From NCBI GenBank assembly GCA_002359635.1, contig DENJ01000027.1, positions 1 through 14,218 of the forward strand: a DNA stretch of 14,218 bases, given 5' to 3'. A program made the position numbers and the translations under genes. Shown one piece after another: positions 1 to 6,442 of this stretch. Source of the DNA: Burkholderiales bacterium UBA2647. Lineage in GTDB: Bacteria > Pseudomonadota > Gammaproteobacteria > Burkholderiales > Burkholderiaceae_E. Each line of letters starts with the position of its first letter. Positions within the stretch are counted from its first letter, which is position 1. Below the pieces are notes generated by a model. That model saw nothing but the letters and a program-made list of their open reading frames with translations, was not told the DNA's origin and ran no database searches.

Positions 1-150
1 TTGGGGTGCGGCAGCAGGCGATTCTGTTTGCGATGCATGGTCGCTCCCCGCGGCCGCATCAATCGCTTCGACGAGTTCAACAAACTCATCGAAACAGCCT
101 TGAATGTCACCGATTGCCCATACGCTATTGAACGCATTGCCTAACATCAT
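1..150 (-). CDS. apaH: Diadenosine tetraphosphatase ApaH, N-terminal 50 codons (runs off the left edge)
   Basis: Reading the minus strand from the ATG at 150 gives MMLGNAFNSVWAIGDIQGCF and continues DEFVELVEAID, which matches the N-terminus of symmetrical Ap4A hydrolase (ApaH). The GDIQGC block is the first metallophosphatase motif, whose Asp and His/Gln positions hold the metal centre. The family hydrolyses Ap4A to two ADP. In the usual protein the second motif (LWLxGDLV) follows after about 20 residues. Here an Ala/Ser/Gln/Pro-rich stretch begins after VEAID and fills the rest of the visible part, so an insertion is likely. An AGGA lies 12 nt before the ATG at 150; the next ATG (147) is also possible. 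The gene lies 54 bp downstream of the glycosyltransferase on the same strand and may be co-transcribed with it. Only the first motif is visible, so the call rests on that motif and the overall N-terminal match. Confidence 0.8.
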   Translation of the reverse strand, partial: MMLGNAFNSVWAIGDIQGCFDEFVELVEAIDAAAGSDHASQTESPAAAPQ

Positions 151-204
151 GCGATGGACCAATCCTAGCGATATGCAGATGAATCAGACAGGTGCTGATC
201 GCTT

Positions 205-1125
205 TCACCCCTCAACCGGTTCTCGCGGTGCATTGGCTCTGGCCCGGTTTGCTTCTGAAAGTTGTAACGCAATGGGTTGCCTTGGCTCTGGCGAATGTAA
301 TGGTGATCCCAGACGTTTTGCACGATTTTCTGCTTCCCCGCGCAACATCGATCGATACTTCCACCAAGACCGGGTGGTCCACATCCTCAACAAACTACAG
401 ATATGCCAAAACAAATGCTCTGGCGAATCATGGCTGGCGCGACGAGCGTCATGGACCACACGCGCGCTATCGGTCAGGCCAATCGGCCATCCAAGCAGCC
501 GAATCCTGGCGCATATGTCAAAGTCTTCGCAGTACAAATGAAAACGCTCATCGAAGCCGCCGACACCCTTATACGCTTCGGAGCGAAACAACAAGAACAT
601 CCCTGCCATCCAAGCGGGGTAGCGAAGCGGTGGCCTTGGCCTTAATCGCCTCGCGATGATTTCCCAAGGCGTGATCAGCCCTCGGGCGGCATCGGCAACG
701 CGGCCGTCCGACTCAAAAACCCGAGGACCGACCAAACCAAACTCATCCCCCGCGTGCTCAAGCAGGGGTGAAAAAGGATCGGCGTCAAAGCGGATATCAG
801 GATTGACCACCGCAAAGAATTCGGTATCGCAGTAACGAAATGCTGCGTTGTGATTAGCGCCAAAACCCTTGGGGTAGGGGTTACTACACCAGTGAATTGG
901 CATGTCAAGCCCCCGAGGCACTTCGGGGCGAGGCTCGCTGAGGTTCAATGTGATGACCAACTGAGCCACCCGAGGTGGTCTGCAACGGGCGAGGTCCTGC
1001 AACAGTCCGGTGATGACATCATTGTGGCCATGGCTGATGACTGACAGGGTGACCAGGCCATCTTCATTGATGAGTGGGCGACGAACAGCCAAAAATTCGA
1101 AGGGGAGCGATTTAGGATGGTTCAC
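205..1125 (-). CDS. GT2-family glycosyltransferase, WbbL-like (probable rhamnosyltransferase)
   Basis: A 306-residue cytoplasmic GT-A fold enzyme with no predicted membrane spans. Visible landmarks are VTLSVISHGHND near residue 25 (nucleotide-binding first strand), KGFGANHNAAF at 86-96, VNPDIRFD at 107-114 (the position of the metal-binding DxD, as NPD) and GGFDERFHLYCEDFD near 189-203 (acceptor-side acidic motif). This combination is typical of WbbL/RfbF-type dTDP-rhamnosyl transferases that add rhamnose to a lipid-linked sugar. The divergent dTDP-rhamnose genes next door support rhamnose as donor. The start is GTG at 1125; no in-frame ATG occurs before the N-terminal strand, and a weak AAGAA lies about 10 nt upstream. 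The C-terminal 60 residues are rich in Arg, Glu and Pro and look poorly conserved. The exact donor and acceptor cannot be read from the sequence. Confidence 0.85.
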   Translation of the reverse strand: MNHPKSLPFEFLAVRRPLINEDGLVTLSVISHGHNDVITGLLQDLARCRPPRVAQLVITLNLSEPRPEVPRGLDMPIHWCSNPYPKGFGANHNAAFRYCDTEFFAVVNPDIRFDADPFSPLLEHAGDEFGLVGPRVFESDGRVADAARGLITPWEIIARRLRPRPPLRYPAWMAGMFLLFRSEAYKGVGGFDERFHLYCEDFDICARIRLLGWPIGLTDSARVVHDARRASHDSPEHLFWHICSLLRMWTTRSWWKYRSMLRGEAENRAKRLGSPLHSPEPRQPIALQLSEANRARANAPREPVEG

Positions 1126-1225
1126 TGAGAATTTTTCTTATCTGCTGTTCGAAACGCGGAAAAAACTTGGGGCCGAACTCTCTATACAATCTGCCGTTCG
1201 ATCCTTCGTATTTTTTCACATTTTT
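1126..1225. promoter_or_regulatory. Divergent intergenic region, probable promoters for rfbB and the glycosyltransferase
   Basis: These 100 bp separate two divergent coding units, so at least one promoter in each direction is expected. On the plus strand TACAAT at 1185-1190 is a good -10 candidate (5 of 6 matches to TATAAT). The best -35-like hexamer, TTGGGG at 1167-1172, is only 12 bp away, so the pair is not a canonical sigma-70 promoter. The rfbB ATG at 1226 has no obvious Shine-Dalgarno sequence. I see no clear operator palindrome. Confidence 0.3.
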
Positions 1226-2293
1226 ATGATCATTGTCTCAGGTGGTGCCGGATTTATTGGTTCTAATTTCGTGCTTGACTGGTGTGAGCACTCAGACGAA
1301 GAACTCATGGTGGTTGACGTTTTAACCTATGCAGGCAATCTTGAAAATCTTAGTGCTGTAAGCAAGCAAGGTGCGTTCGACGGACAGGTGTTGTTTTCTC
1401 GCACGGATCTGTGCGACTACAAAGCCATTGAAGCGCTCGCGCGCCGCTACCAGCCGCGGGCTATTGTGCACTTCGCTGCAGAGAGTCATGTCGACCGTTC
1501 GATTCATGGGCCAGACGCCTTTGTTCAAACCAATGTGATTGGAACCTTCAACTTACTTCAGATCGCTCGAGAGTTGCATGAGCTGCATGGTGAACGATTT
1601 CGTTTTTTGCACGTTTCAACCGATGAAGTATACGGCTCACTCGGGGAAAGCGATCCGGCGTTTTCAGAAATCAGCCCTTATGCCCCCAATAGTCCGTATT
1701 CGGCAAGTAAGGCTGGCAGCGATCACTTCGTAAGAGCGTGGCATCACACCTACGGATTACCGACATTGACAACAAATTGTTCTAATAACTATGGACCCTG
1801 GCAGTTCCCCGAAAAACTCATCCCGTTAATCATCAGTCAGGCGCTTGAAGGCAAGGCACTGCCGGTTTATGGCGATGGTCAGCATGTTCGTGATTGGCTC
1901 TATGTGGGCGACCATTGCACAGCAATTCGAGCGGTTCTCGAAAGAGGTACCGCCGGTGAGGTGTACAACATCGGTGGCAATGCTGAGATGAGGAACCTTG
2001 ATGTGGTTCATCATCTTTGTGATTTGCTCGATGAACTATGCCCTAAAGTTCAGGGTCGTTATGCAGATCAGATCACTTTTGTGAAGGATCGGCTAGGGCA
2101 CGATCGGCGTTACGCGGTTAATGCAGAAAAGATCCGCGAGCAGCTTGACTGGTCTCCAGCGGAAACTTTCGAATCGGGCATGCGAAAAACCATGGCCTGG
2201 TACTTGACGCACAGGGATTGGGTTGAGCGAGTCAAGAGTGGGGCTTATCGAAGCTGGATCGAGCAACAGTATGGGCAAGCCACCAGGGGCTGA
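1226..2293 (+). CDS. rfbB: dTDP-glucose 4,6-dehydratase RfbB/RmlB
   Basis: Second step of dTDP-L-rhamnose synthesis: dTDP-glucose to dTDP-4-keto-6-deoxyglucose, NAD-dependent, cytoplasmic. The 355-residue product is full length for this extended short-chain dehydrogenase family. The NAD-binding GGAGFIG sits at residues 6-12, HFAAESHVDRSI at about 82-93, the catalytic STDEVYG (Thr/Asp/Glu) at 131-137 and YSASK (catalytic Tyr and Lys) at 158-162. NCSNNYGPWQFPEKLIP near 184-200 and RDWLYVGDH near 222-230 are also family hallmarks. The reading frame is open upstream to about 1010, but ATG 1226 is chosen because MIIVSGGAGFIG is the canonical N-terminus and the upstream sequence overlaps the divergent gene. 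First gene of rfbBACD, with only 4 nt before rfbA. Confidence 0.97.
   Translation: MIIVSGGAGFIGSNFVLDWCEHSDEELMVVDVLTYAGNLENLSAVSKQGAFDGQVLFSRTDLCDYKAIEALARRYQPRAIVHFAAESHVDRSIHGPDAFVQTNVIGTFNLLQIARELHELHGERFRFLHVSTDEVYGSLGESDPAFSEISPYAPNSPYSASKAGSDHFVRAWHHTYGLPTLTTNCSNNYGPWQFPEKLIPLIISQALEGKALPVYGDGQHVRDWLYVGDHCTAIRAVLERGTAGEVYNIGGNAEMRNLDVVHHLCDLLDELCPKVQGRYADQITFVKDRLGHDRRYAVNAEKIREQLDWSPAETFESGMRKTMAWYLTHRDWVERVKSGAYRSWIEQQYGQATRG
2285..2289 (+). promoter_or_regulatory. Ribosome binding site of rfbA
   Basis: AGGGG lies inside the last codons of rfbB, 8 nt before ATG 2298 and 14 nt before ATG 2304. The spacing favours the first ATG as start and implies that rfbA is translated by ribosomes finishing rfbB. 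Confidence 0.6.
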
Positions 2294-2297
2294 GCGA

Positions 2298-3218
2298 ATG
2301 AGCATGTTTACGCCGCTTCCAACCACCGCCAGGAAGGGGATTGTTCTCGCAGGCGGATCTGGAACGCGCCTTTATCCGGCAACCCAGGTAATCTCCAAGC
2401 AACTCTTGCCGGTTTATGACAAGCCGATGGTCTACTACCCCCTAAGTACCTTGATGCTTTCGGGAATCCGCGAGGTGTTATTGATTTCAACGCCCACGGA
2501 CACGCCACGATTTGAACAACTGCTTGGTGATGGCAGCCAATGGGGGATGCGGATCAGCTATGCGGTCCAGCAAAGCCCTGACGGCCTGGCCCAAGCCTTC
2601 ATTATCGGAAAAGCATTTTTAAATGGCTGGCCCAGCAGCTTGATTCTCGGAGACAACATTTTTTTTGGACATGATTTGCAGGGAGCCTGCCTGCGCGCAA
2701 ATGCTCATCAGCAAGGTGCAACCGTATTTGCCTATCATGTGCTCGACCCGCAGCGCTACGGCGTTGTTGCCTTTGACCAGCAGGGTCGAGCGGTATCGCT
2801 TGAAGAAAAGCCGAACTTGCCGAAGTCCAATTATGCCGTTACAGGTCTTTATTTCTATGACGAACAAGTTTGTGAGATCGCCGCCGGAATCAAACCCTCA
2901 GCTCGGGGTGAGTTAGAAATCACCGATGTGAACAAGCGCTATCTAGAATTAGAGCAACTGAATGTTGAAGTGATGGGTCGCGGCTACGCATGGCTTGACA
3001 CGGGTACCCATGAATCGTTGATGGAGGCTTCAAGCTTTGTTCAAACCATCGAAAAGCGTCAGGGACTAAAGATCGCTTGTCCTGAGGAGGTGGCCTTCAG
3101 GAATGGTTGGATCGACAGCGAGCAAGTCGAAAAATTAGCCGCCCCGATGCTGAAAAATGAGTATGGACAATACCTGGTCCGCTTGCTCACCCAAAGACTT
3201 CACGAGGCGCGCCAGTGA
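2298..3218 (+). CDS. rfbA: Glucose-1-phosphate thymidylyltransferase RfbA/RmlA
   Basis: Makes dTDP-glucose from dTTP and glucose-1-phosphate, the entry step of the dTDP-rhamnose pathway. The 306-residue product carries GIVLAGGSGTRLYP (nucleotide-binding signature, residues about 14-27), KQLLPVYDKPMVYYPLS at about 34-50, ILGDNIFFG, SLEEKP and a YAWLDTGTHESLMEA segment, all diagnostic of RmlA. It is about a dozen residues longer at the N-terminus than typical 292-residue members. ATG 2298 is preferred over ATG 2304 because AGGGG at 2285-2289 lies 8 nt before the first. The frame is open further upstream inside rfbB, but that sequence has no family similarity. The stop overlaps the GTG start of rfbC by 4 nt, so the two are translationally coupled. 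Confidence 0.97.
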   Translation: MSMFTPLPTTARKGIVLAGGSGTRLYPATQVISKQLLPVYDKPMVYYPLSTLMLSGIREVLLISTPTDTPRFEQLLGDGSQWGMRISYAVQQSPDGLAQAFIIGKAFLNGWPSSLILGDNIFFGHDLQGACLRANAHQQGATVFAYHVLDPQRYGVVAFDQQGRAVSLEEKPNLPKSNYAVTGLYFYDEQVCEIAAGIKPSARGELEITDVNKRYLELEQLNVEVMGRGYAWLDTGTHESLMEASSFVQTIEKRQGLKIACPEEVAFRNGWIDSEQVEKLAAPMLKNEYGQYLVRLLTQRLHEARQ

Positions 3219-3808
3219 AGGTCACCGAAACAAGCTTGCATGGCGTTCTGCTTATTGAACCCAAAGTATTCGCCGATTCGAGGGGCTTTTTCCTTGAGAG
3301 TTGGAACGAGCGGGTGTTCCGCGAATCGACCGGTGTCGACCTTTGCTTTGTGCAAGATAATCACTCACGTTCGGCAAAAGGCGTTTTGCGTGGCCTGCAC
3401 TACCAATGCGTTCACCCGCAGGGAAAACTCGTCCGCGTGTCATCAGGGCGCGTCTGGGATGTGGTGGTTGATTTGCGCCTGAGTTCAGCCTCGTTCGCCC
3501 AGCACATTGGCATCGAGTTAAGTGAGGATAATCAAAGGCAACTTTGGATACCGCCGGGTTTTGCGCATGGGTTTCTTGTGCTTTCTGATTTTGCGGATTT
3601 TCAGTACAAGACGACCACCTATTGGATGCCGCAACACGAGCGCAGCCTGCGGTGGAATGACCCCTCACTCGGCATCCTATGGCCAGATCTGGACCCAAGT
3701 CGCGGCAATGACGCTGAGCATGTTGGCGAATCGATACGGCTTGCTGAAAAGGACCGAGAGGCTCCGTTTCTTGACGCGCTGAAAGCTCAAGGCGCGCTCT
3801 TTCCTTAA
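3215..3808 (+). CDS. rfbC: dTDP-4-dehydrorhamnose 3,5-epimerase RfbC/RmlC
   Basis: Epimerises C3 and C5 of dTDP-4-keto-6-deoxyglucose, the third step to dTDP-L-rhamnose. The 197-residue cupin carries DSRGFFLESW at 21-30, QDNHSRS at 47-53, GVLRGLHYQ at about 56-64 (His62 is the expected catalytic base), KLVRVSSGRVWDVVVDLR and IPPGFAHGFLVLSD followed by YKTTTYW. The length is slightly over the usual 180-190 residues, with a short C-terminal tail. The start is GTG at 3215 in a GTGA overlap with the rfbA stop, with GAGG at 3204-3207 positioned 7 nt upstream. Third gene of the rfbBACD set, 18 nt before rfbD. Confidence 0.97.
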   Translation: MKVTETSLHGVLLIEPKVFADSRGFFLESWNERVFRESTGVDLCFVQDNHSRSAKGVLRGLHYQCVHPQGKLVRVSSGRVWDVVVDLRLSSASFAQHIGIELSEDNQRQLWIPPGFAHGFLVLSDFADFQYKTTTYWMPQHERSLRWNDPSLGILWPDLDPSRGNDAEHVGESIRLAEKDREAPFLDALKAQGALFP

Positions 3809-3826
3809 TCCATTGGGTGATCTCAG

Positions 3827-4765
3827 GTGAGGATTCTACTTTTTGGATCGACTGGTCAATTAGGGAGGGCCTTCAAGCGCCAGTGTTCAAGGATGCCCGA
3901 CATCGAGCTAATCGCGATTGACCGAAAGACCTGTGATGCAAGTGCCGATCCAGATGCTGTGCAGAATTCGATTGCGGCTTGGTTTAGTCGCCACAAGCCC
4001 GACTTTGTGGTGAATGCACTGGCTTACACGGCAGTAGATCGTGCTGAATCGGAGATCGATCTGGTATTCAGAATTAATGCGAGCTTTCCGCAAGCACTCG
4101 CCACTGCGGCAGAAAGGTATGCTGCAAAGTTGGTCCATTTCTCAAGTGACTATGTCTTTGACGGATCCCTGTCTGGTCGCGCTTACCGCGAGGATGATCG
4201 CTGTGAACCCAAGAACGTTTATGGGCAATCAAAACGGCAAGCTGAGCTTGCGGTCTTGCAAGCCAGTCAAAGCGCATTAGTGATTCGAACAAGCTGGGTG
4301 GTCGGAGTCGACGGTCAGAATTTTGTAAAGACGATGCTTCGCTTGGCCTGTGAAAGGCCGCACCTGCGTGTTGTTGCAGATCAGTGGGGTGTGCCCAGTC
4401 CAGCAGCCTTTCTTGTTAGCCAGGTTCTCAATGCCTTGATGCGAAGTTCCGGTGAGCCGATCCGCGGGATCTACCATCTTTGTCCGTCTGGTGAAACCAA
4501 CTGGCATGCCTATGCGCTTTGGGTAATTGAAGAGGCAGCGCGACATCCGCGGTGGAAAGACCGTTTGCAAATCAGAAGCGTTCAAGCGATTGAGGCGATT
4601 GCCAGCGCCGACTATCCTACTGCCGCGAAGCGCCCCGCCAACTCACGTCTGGATTGCAGCCAATGGCTTCAACGGTTTTCGCCCGCGGGTTTACCAGACT
4701 GGAAACTGGCCTTGGCACCAAGTCTGGCTGAAATTCTCGACAGCGACCACATTTCGGCTTCTTAA
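3827..4765 (+). CDS. rfbD: dTDP-4-dehydrorhamnose reductase RfbD/RmlD
   Basis: Last step of dTDP-L-rhamnose synthesis: NAD(P)H-dependent reduction of the 4-keto sugar. The 312-residue short-chain reductase shows GSTGQLG (cofactor loop) at residues 7-13, VVNALAYTAVDRAE at about 61-74, FSSDYVFDG at about 105-113 and the catalytic VYGQSK (Tyr132, Lys136). The C-terminal KRPANSRLDCSQW is characteristic of RmlD. The start is GTG at 3827; GGGTGA at 3815-3820 is a usable Shine-Dalgarno with 6-nt spacing. It closes the rfbBACD unit. Its TAA stop overlaps the TAA stop of the convergent manC, so no dedicated terminator fits between the two genes. Confidence 0.96.
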   Translation: MRILLFGSTGQLGRAFKRQCSRMPDIELIAIDRKTCDASADPDAVQNSIAAWFSRHKPDFVVNALAYTAVDRAESEIDLVFRINASFPQALATAAERYAAKLVHFSSDYVFDGSLSGRAYREDDRCEPKNVYGQSKRQAELAVLQASQSALVIRTSWVVGVDGQNFVKTMLRLACERPHLRVVADQWGVPSPAAFLVSQVLNALMRSSGEPIRGIYHLCPSGETNWHAYALWVIEEAARHPRWKDRLQIRSVQAIEAIASADYPTAAKRPANSRLDCSQWLQRFSPAGLPDWKLALAPSLAEILDSDHISAS

Positions 4766-6279
4766 GGTGCACGGCCGTATTGGTCGGAAAATCGAACGAT
4801 ATCTTCTTCGCTTAAAAATGAGCCTGATTGCACTTCAATCATCTCAAGCGGCACTAGGCCCGGATTTTCAAGGCGATGCTTGACACCCAGGGGTATAAAG
4901 GTTGACTCGTTTTCGCTGATCAGGTATGAATCGTTCCCTCGGGTAACGCGGGCTGTTCCTCGCACCACAATCCAGTGTTCAGCGCGATGATGATGCAATT
5001 GAAGCGACAGCGCTGCACCCGGATTAACGGTAATTCGCTTGACTAAGAACCGATCGCCGGCATCAATGCTGTCATAACTACCCCAGGGACGTGCCACGCG
5101 TCGGTGCGCCTTTGCTTGGCTGAAGCCCTGCGTTTCGAGGGCTTGAACTGCCTGCTTCACATGTTCGCTGGCGTTTTGATGAGCGATCAGGACTGCGTCG
5201 GCGGTATCTACGATCAACAGGTTATCCAGCCCGAGTGCCACCACCGGACGGTGCGGAGCGCGGATGTAACAATGTTTTGTGCCGGCCGCTGCGATGCCGT
5301 GGCCATCGATGCGATTGTCGTTTGCATCGGCTTCGGTCGTGAGTTGGGCGACCGAAGTCCAGCTTCCGACATCGCTCCACACGCCTTCGATGCGCACCAT
5401 TCGAAGGTCTTCTTGATGCTCGAGTACAGCGTAATCGATACTGATAGCCTCAACCTGCTTGAATGCTTCTCCCAAAACAAAGTCCGTGCTTTTGTCCGAT
5501 GGGTAATGCCCTTGGTCAACCGACTGCTCAACTTGGGCCAGAAGCTCGGGGCGCAGCGTTCTGAGGCTTTCGAGGAGAACCTGGGCACGAACCAGAAACA
5601 TCCCTGCGTTCCAAAAGAAATCGCCTTGCGCAAGCATATCGAGGGCATGTTGAAGTTGCGGCTTTTCAACAAAGCGCAAAACCTCGCTGGTCTTTCCGTC
5701 TGAAAGTTCTTTCGCCTGAATATAGCCATAGCCTGTTGCCGGATAGCTTGGCCTGACGCCAGCAATCACCCAATGGCCTGCCCTTGCCCAGGTGATCCCG
5801 TCGTGGACGCAGCGAGCGAATTCCTGGGCATCGGGGATGTAGTTATCTGCTGGCAAAAATAAGAGCAAATCGTTGTGACCGGACGCTACTTGCTCGCCTC
5901 GAGGCATTTGCTGTGCTTCATGCGCAGCCTTGCCTGATTCAGGCTGGCCTTTACGCTGCAGGTGCAGCAGTGCTGCAGCGGCCATTGCGGCAGCGGTGTT
6001 GCGACCTTCTGGCTCGAGCAATAAAACAGGGTCTAGACCCGCTGCATGCGCTGCTTCGCGGGCAAGGAATCGATGGTCAGCGCCGGTAATGAGTTGCAGG
6101 CTTGGGGATTGGCTGGCTTCACCGGCAAGCAAAACTTTAAGCCTCTCGCAGGTCAGCGTGAGCAGCGATTTGCCAGAAAAGAGCGGCACGAACTGCTTTG
6201 GGAACTGTTTGCGTGACAGCGGCCAAAGTCGCGTGCCGCTGCCGCCGCATAAGATGATGGGGTAAATAAGTTGATTCAT
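4762..6279 (-). CDS. manC: Mannose-1-phosphate guanylyltransferase / mannose-6-phosphate isomerase ManC
   Basis: Bifunctional supplier of GDP-mannose: a GMP-transferase domain and a type II phosphomannose isomerase cupin. The transferase part starts IILCGGSGTRLWPLSRKQFP (residues 8-27) and includes LPADNYI at 142-148, YGYI at 184-187, FVEKP at 203-207 and NAGMFL at about 224-229. The isomerase cupin begins near RPWGSYDSID (397-406) and contains QLHHHRAEHWIVVRGTA (427-443), ending DQYGRAP. At 505 residues it is about 30 longer than common ManC proteins. The extra material is a polar stretch at about 108-135, between the strand ending LHLQ and the PAD strand. The ATG at 6279 has only a weak ribosome site. 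No manB (phosphomannomutase) is visible, so mannose-1-phosphate must come from a gene elsewhere. It is transcribed alone, away from the large glycosyltransferase gene. Confidence 0.95.
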   Translation of the reverse strand: MNQLIYPIILCGGSGTRLWPLSRKQFPKQFVPLFSGKSLLTLTCERLKVLLAGEASQSPSLQLITGADHRFLAREAAHAAGLDPVLLLEPEGRNTAAAMAAAALLHLQRKGQPESGKAAHEAQQMPRGEQVASGHNDLLLFLPADNYIPDAQEFARCVHDGITWARAGHWVIAGVRPSYPATGYGYIQAKELSDGKTSEVLRFVEKPQLQHALDMLAQGDFFWNAGMFLVRAQVLLESLRTLRPELLAQVEQSVDQGHYPSDKSTDFVLGEAFKQVEAISIDYAVLEHQEDLRMVRIEGVWSDVGSWTSVAQLTTEADANDNRIDGHGIAAAGTKHCYIRAPHRPVVALGLDNLLIVDTADAVLIAHQNASEHVKQAVQALETQGFSQAKAHRRVARPWGSYDSIDAGDRFLVKRITVNPGAALSLQLHHHRAEHWIVVRGTARVTRGNDSYLISENESTFIPLGVKHRLENPGLVPLEMIEVQSGSFLSEEDIVRFSDQYGRAP

Positions 6280-6377
6280 TGCACTTTGCAGAGGACGCGC
6301 TTGTTGAGCGGCTCGTCGACCTGTTTATGAAGGCACTGCCACGAGACTATCATCAGGGAGTGCATGTTTTAAAGTTC

Positions 6378-6391
6378 AGGCTTCTAAGCCT
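6378..6391. repeat. Perfect 6-bp inverted repeat between manC and the large fusion gene
   Basis: AGGCTT-CT-AAGCCT is a perfect two-arm palindrome in the 163-bp divergent gap, 51 bp before the GTG at 6443 and about 100 bp before the manC ATG. It has no T tract on either strand, so it is unlikely to be a terminator. It could be an operator for one or both genes, or chance. I see no convincing sigma-70 promoter beside it. Confidence 0.35.
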
Positions 6392-6430
6392 ACACCAAGA
6401 ATCGGCATTCGTACCCGGCTCTTGTTCGCA

Positions 6431-6439
6431 GAGGAGAAG
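6431..6439 (+). promoter_or_regulatory. Ribosome binding site deciding the start of the large fusion gene
   Basis: GAGGAGAAG contains a near-consensus AGGAG (6432-6436) placed 6 nt before GTG 6443. The frame also has a TTG at 6422, but that codon would put this purine tract inside the coding sequence, so GTG 6443 is preferred. Confidence 0.75.
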
Positions 6440-6442
6440 TGC

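Noticed and set aside
104..659. Plus-strand open frames opposite the 3' half of the glycosyltransferase
   Set aside because: They are antisense to a gene with clear GT2 motifs, and their compositions are not protein-like.
1167..1190. TTGGGG / TACAAT as a complete sigma-70 promoter for rfbB
   Set aside because: The spacing is only 12 bp; the -10-like element is kept only as a weak candidate.
5104..5703. 199-codon plus-strand open frame opposite manC
   Set aside because: It lies entirely antisense to a well-supported ManC, and the translation shows no family motif. It is a by-product of codon bias in the real gene.
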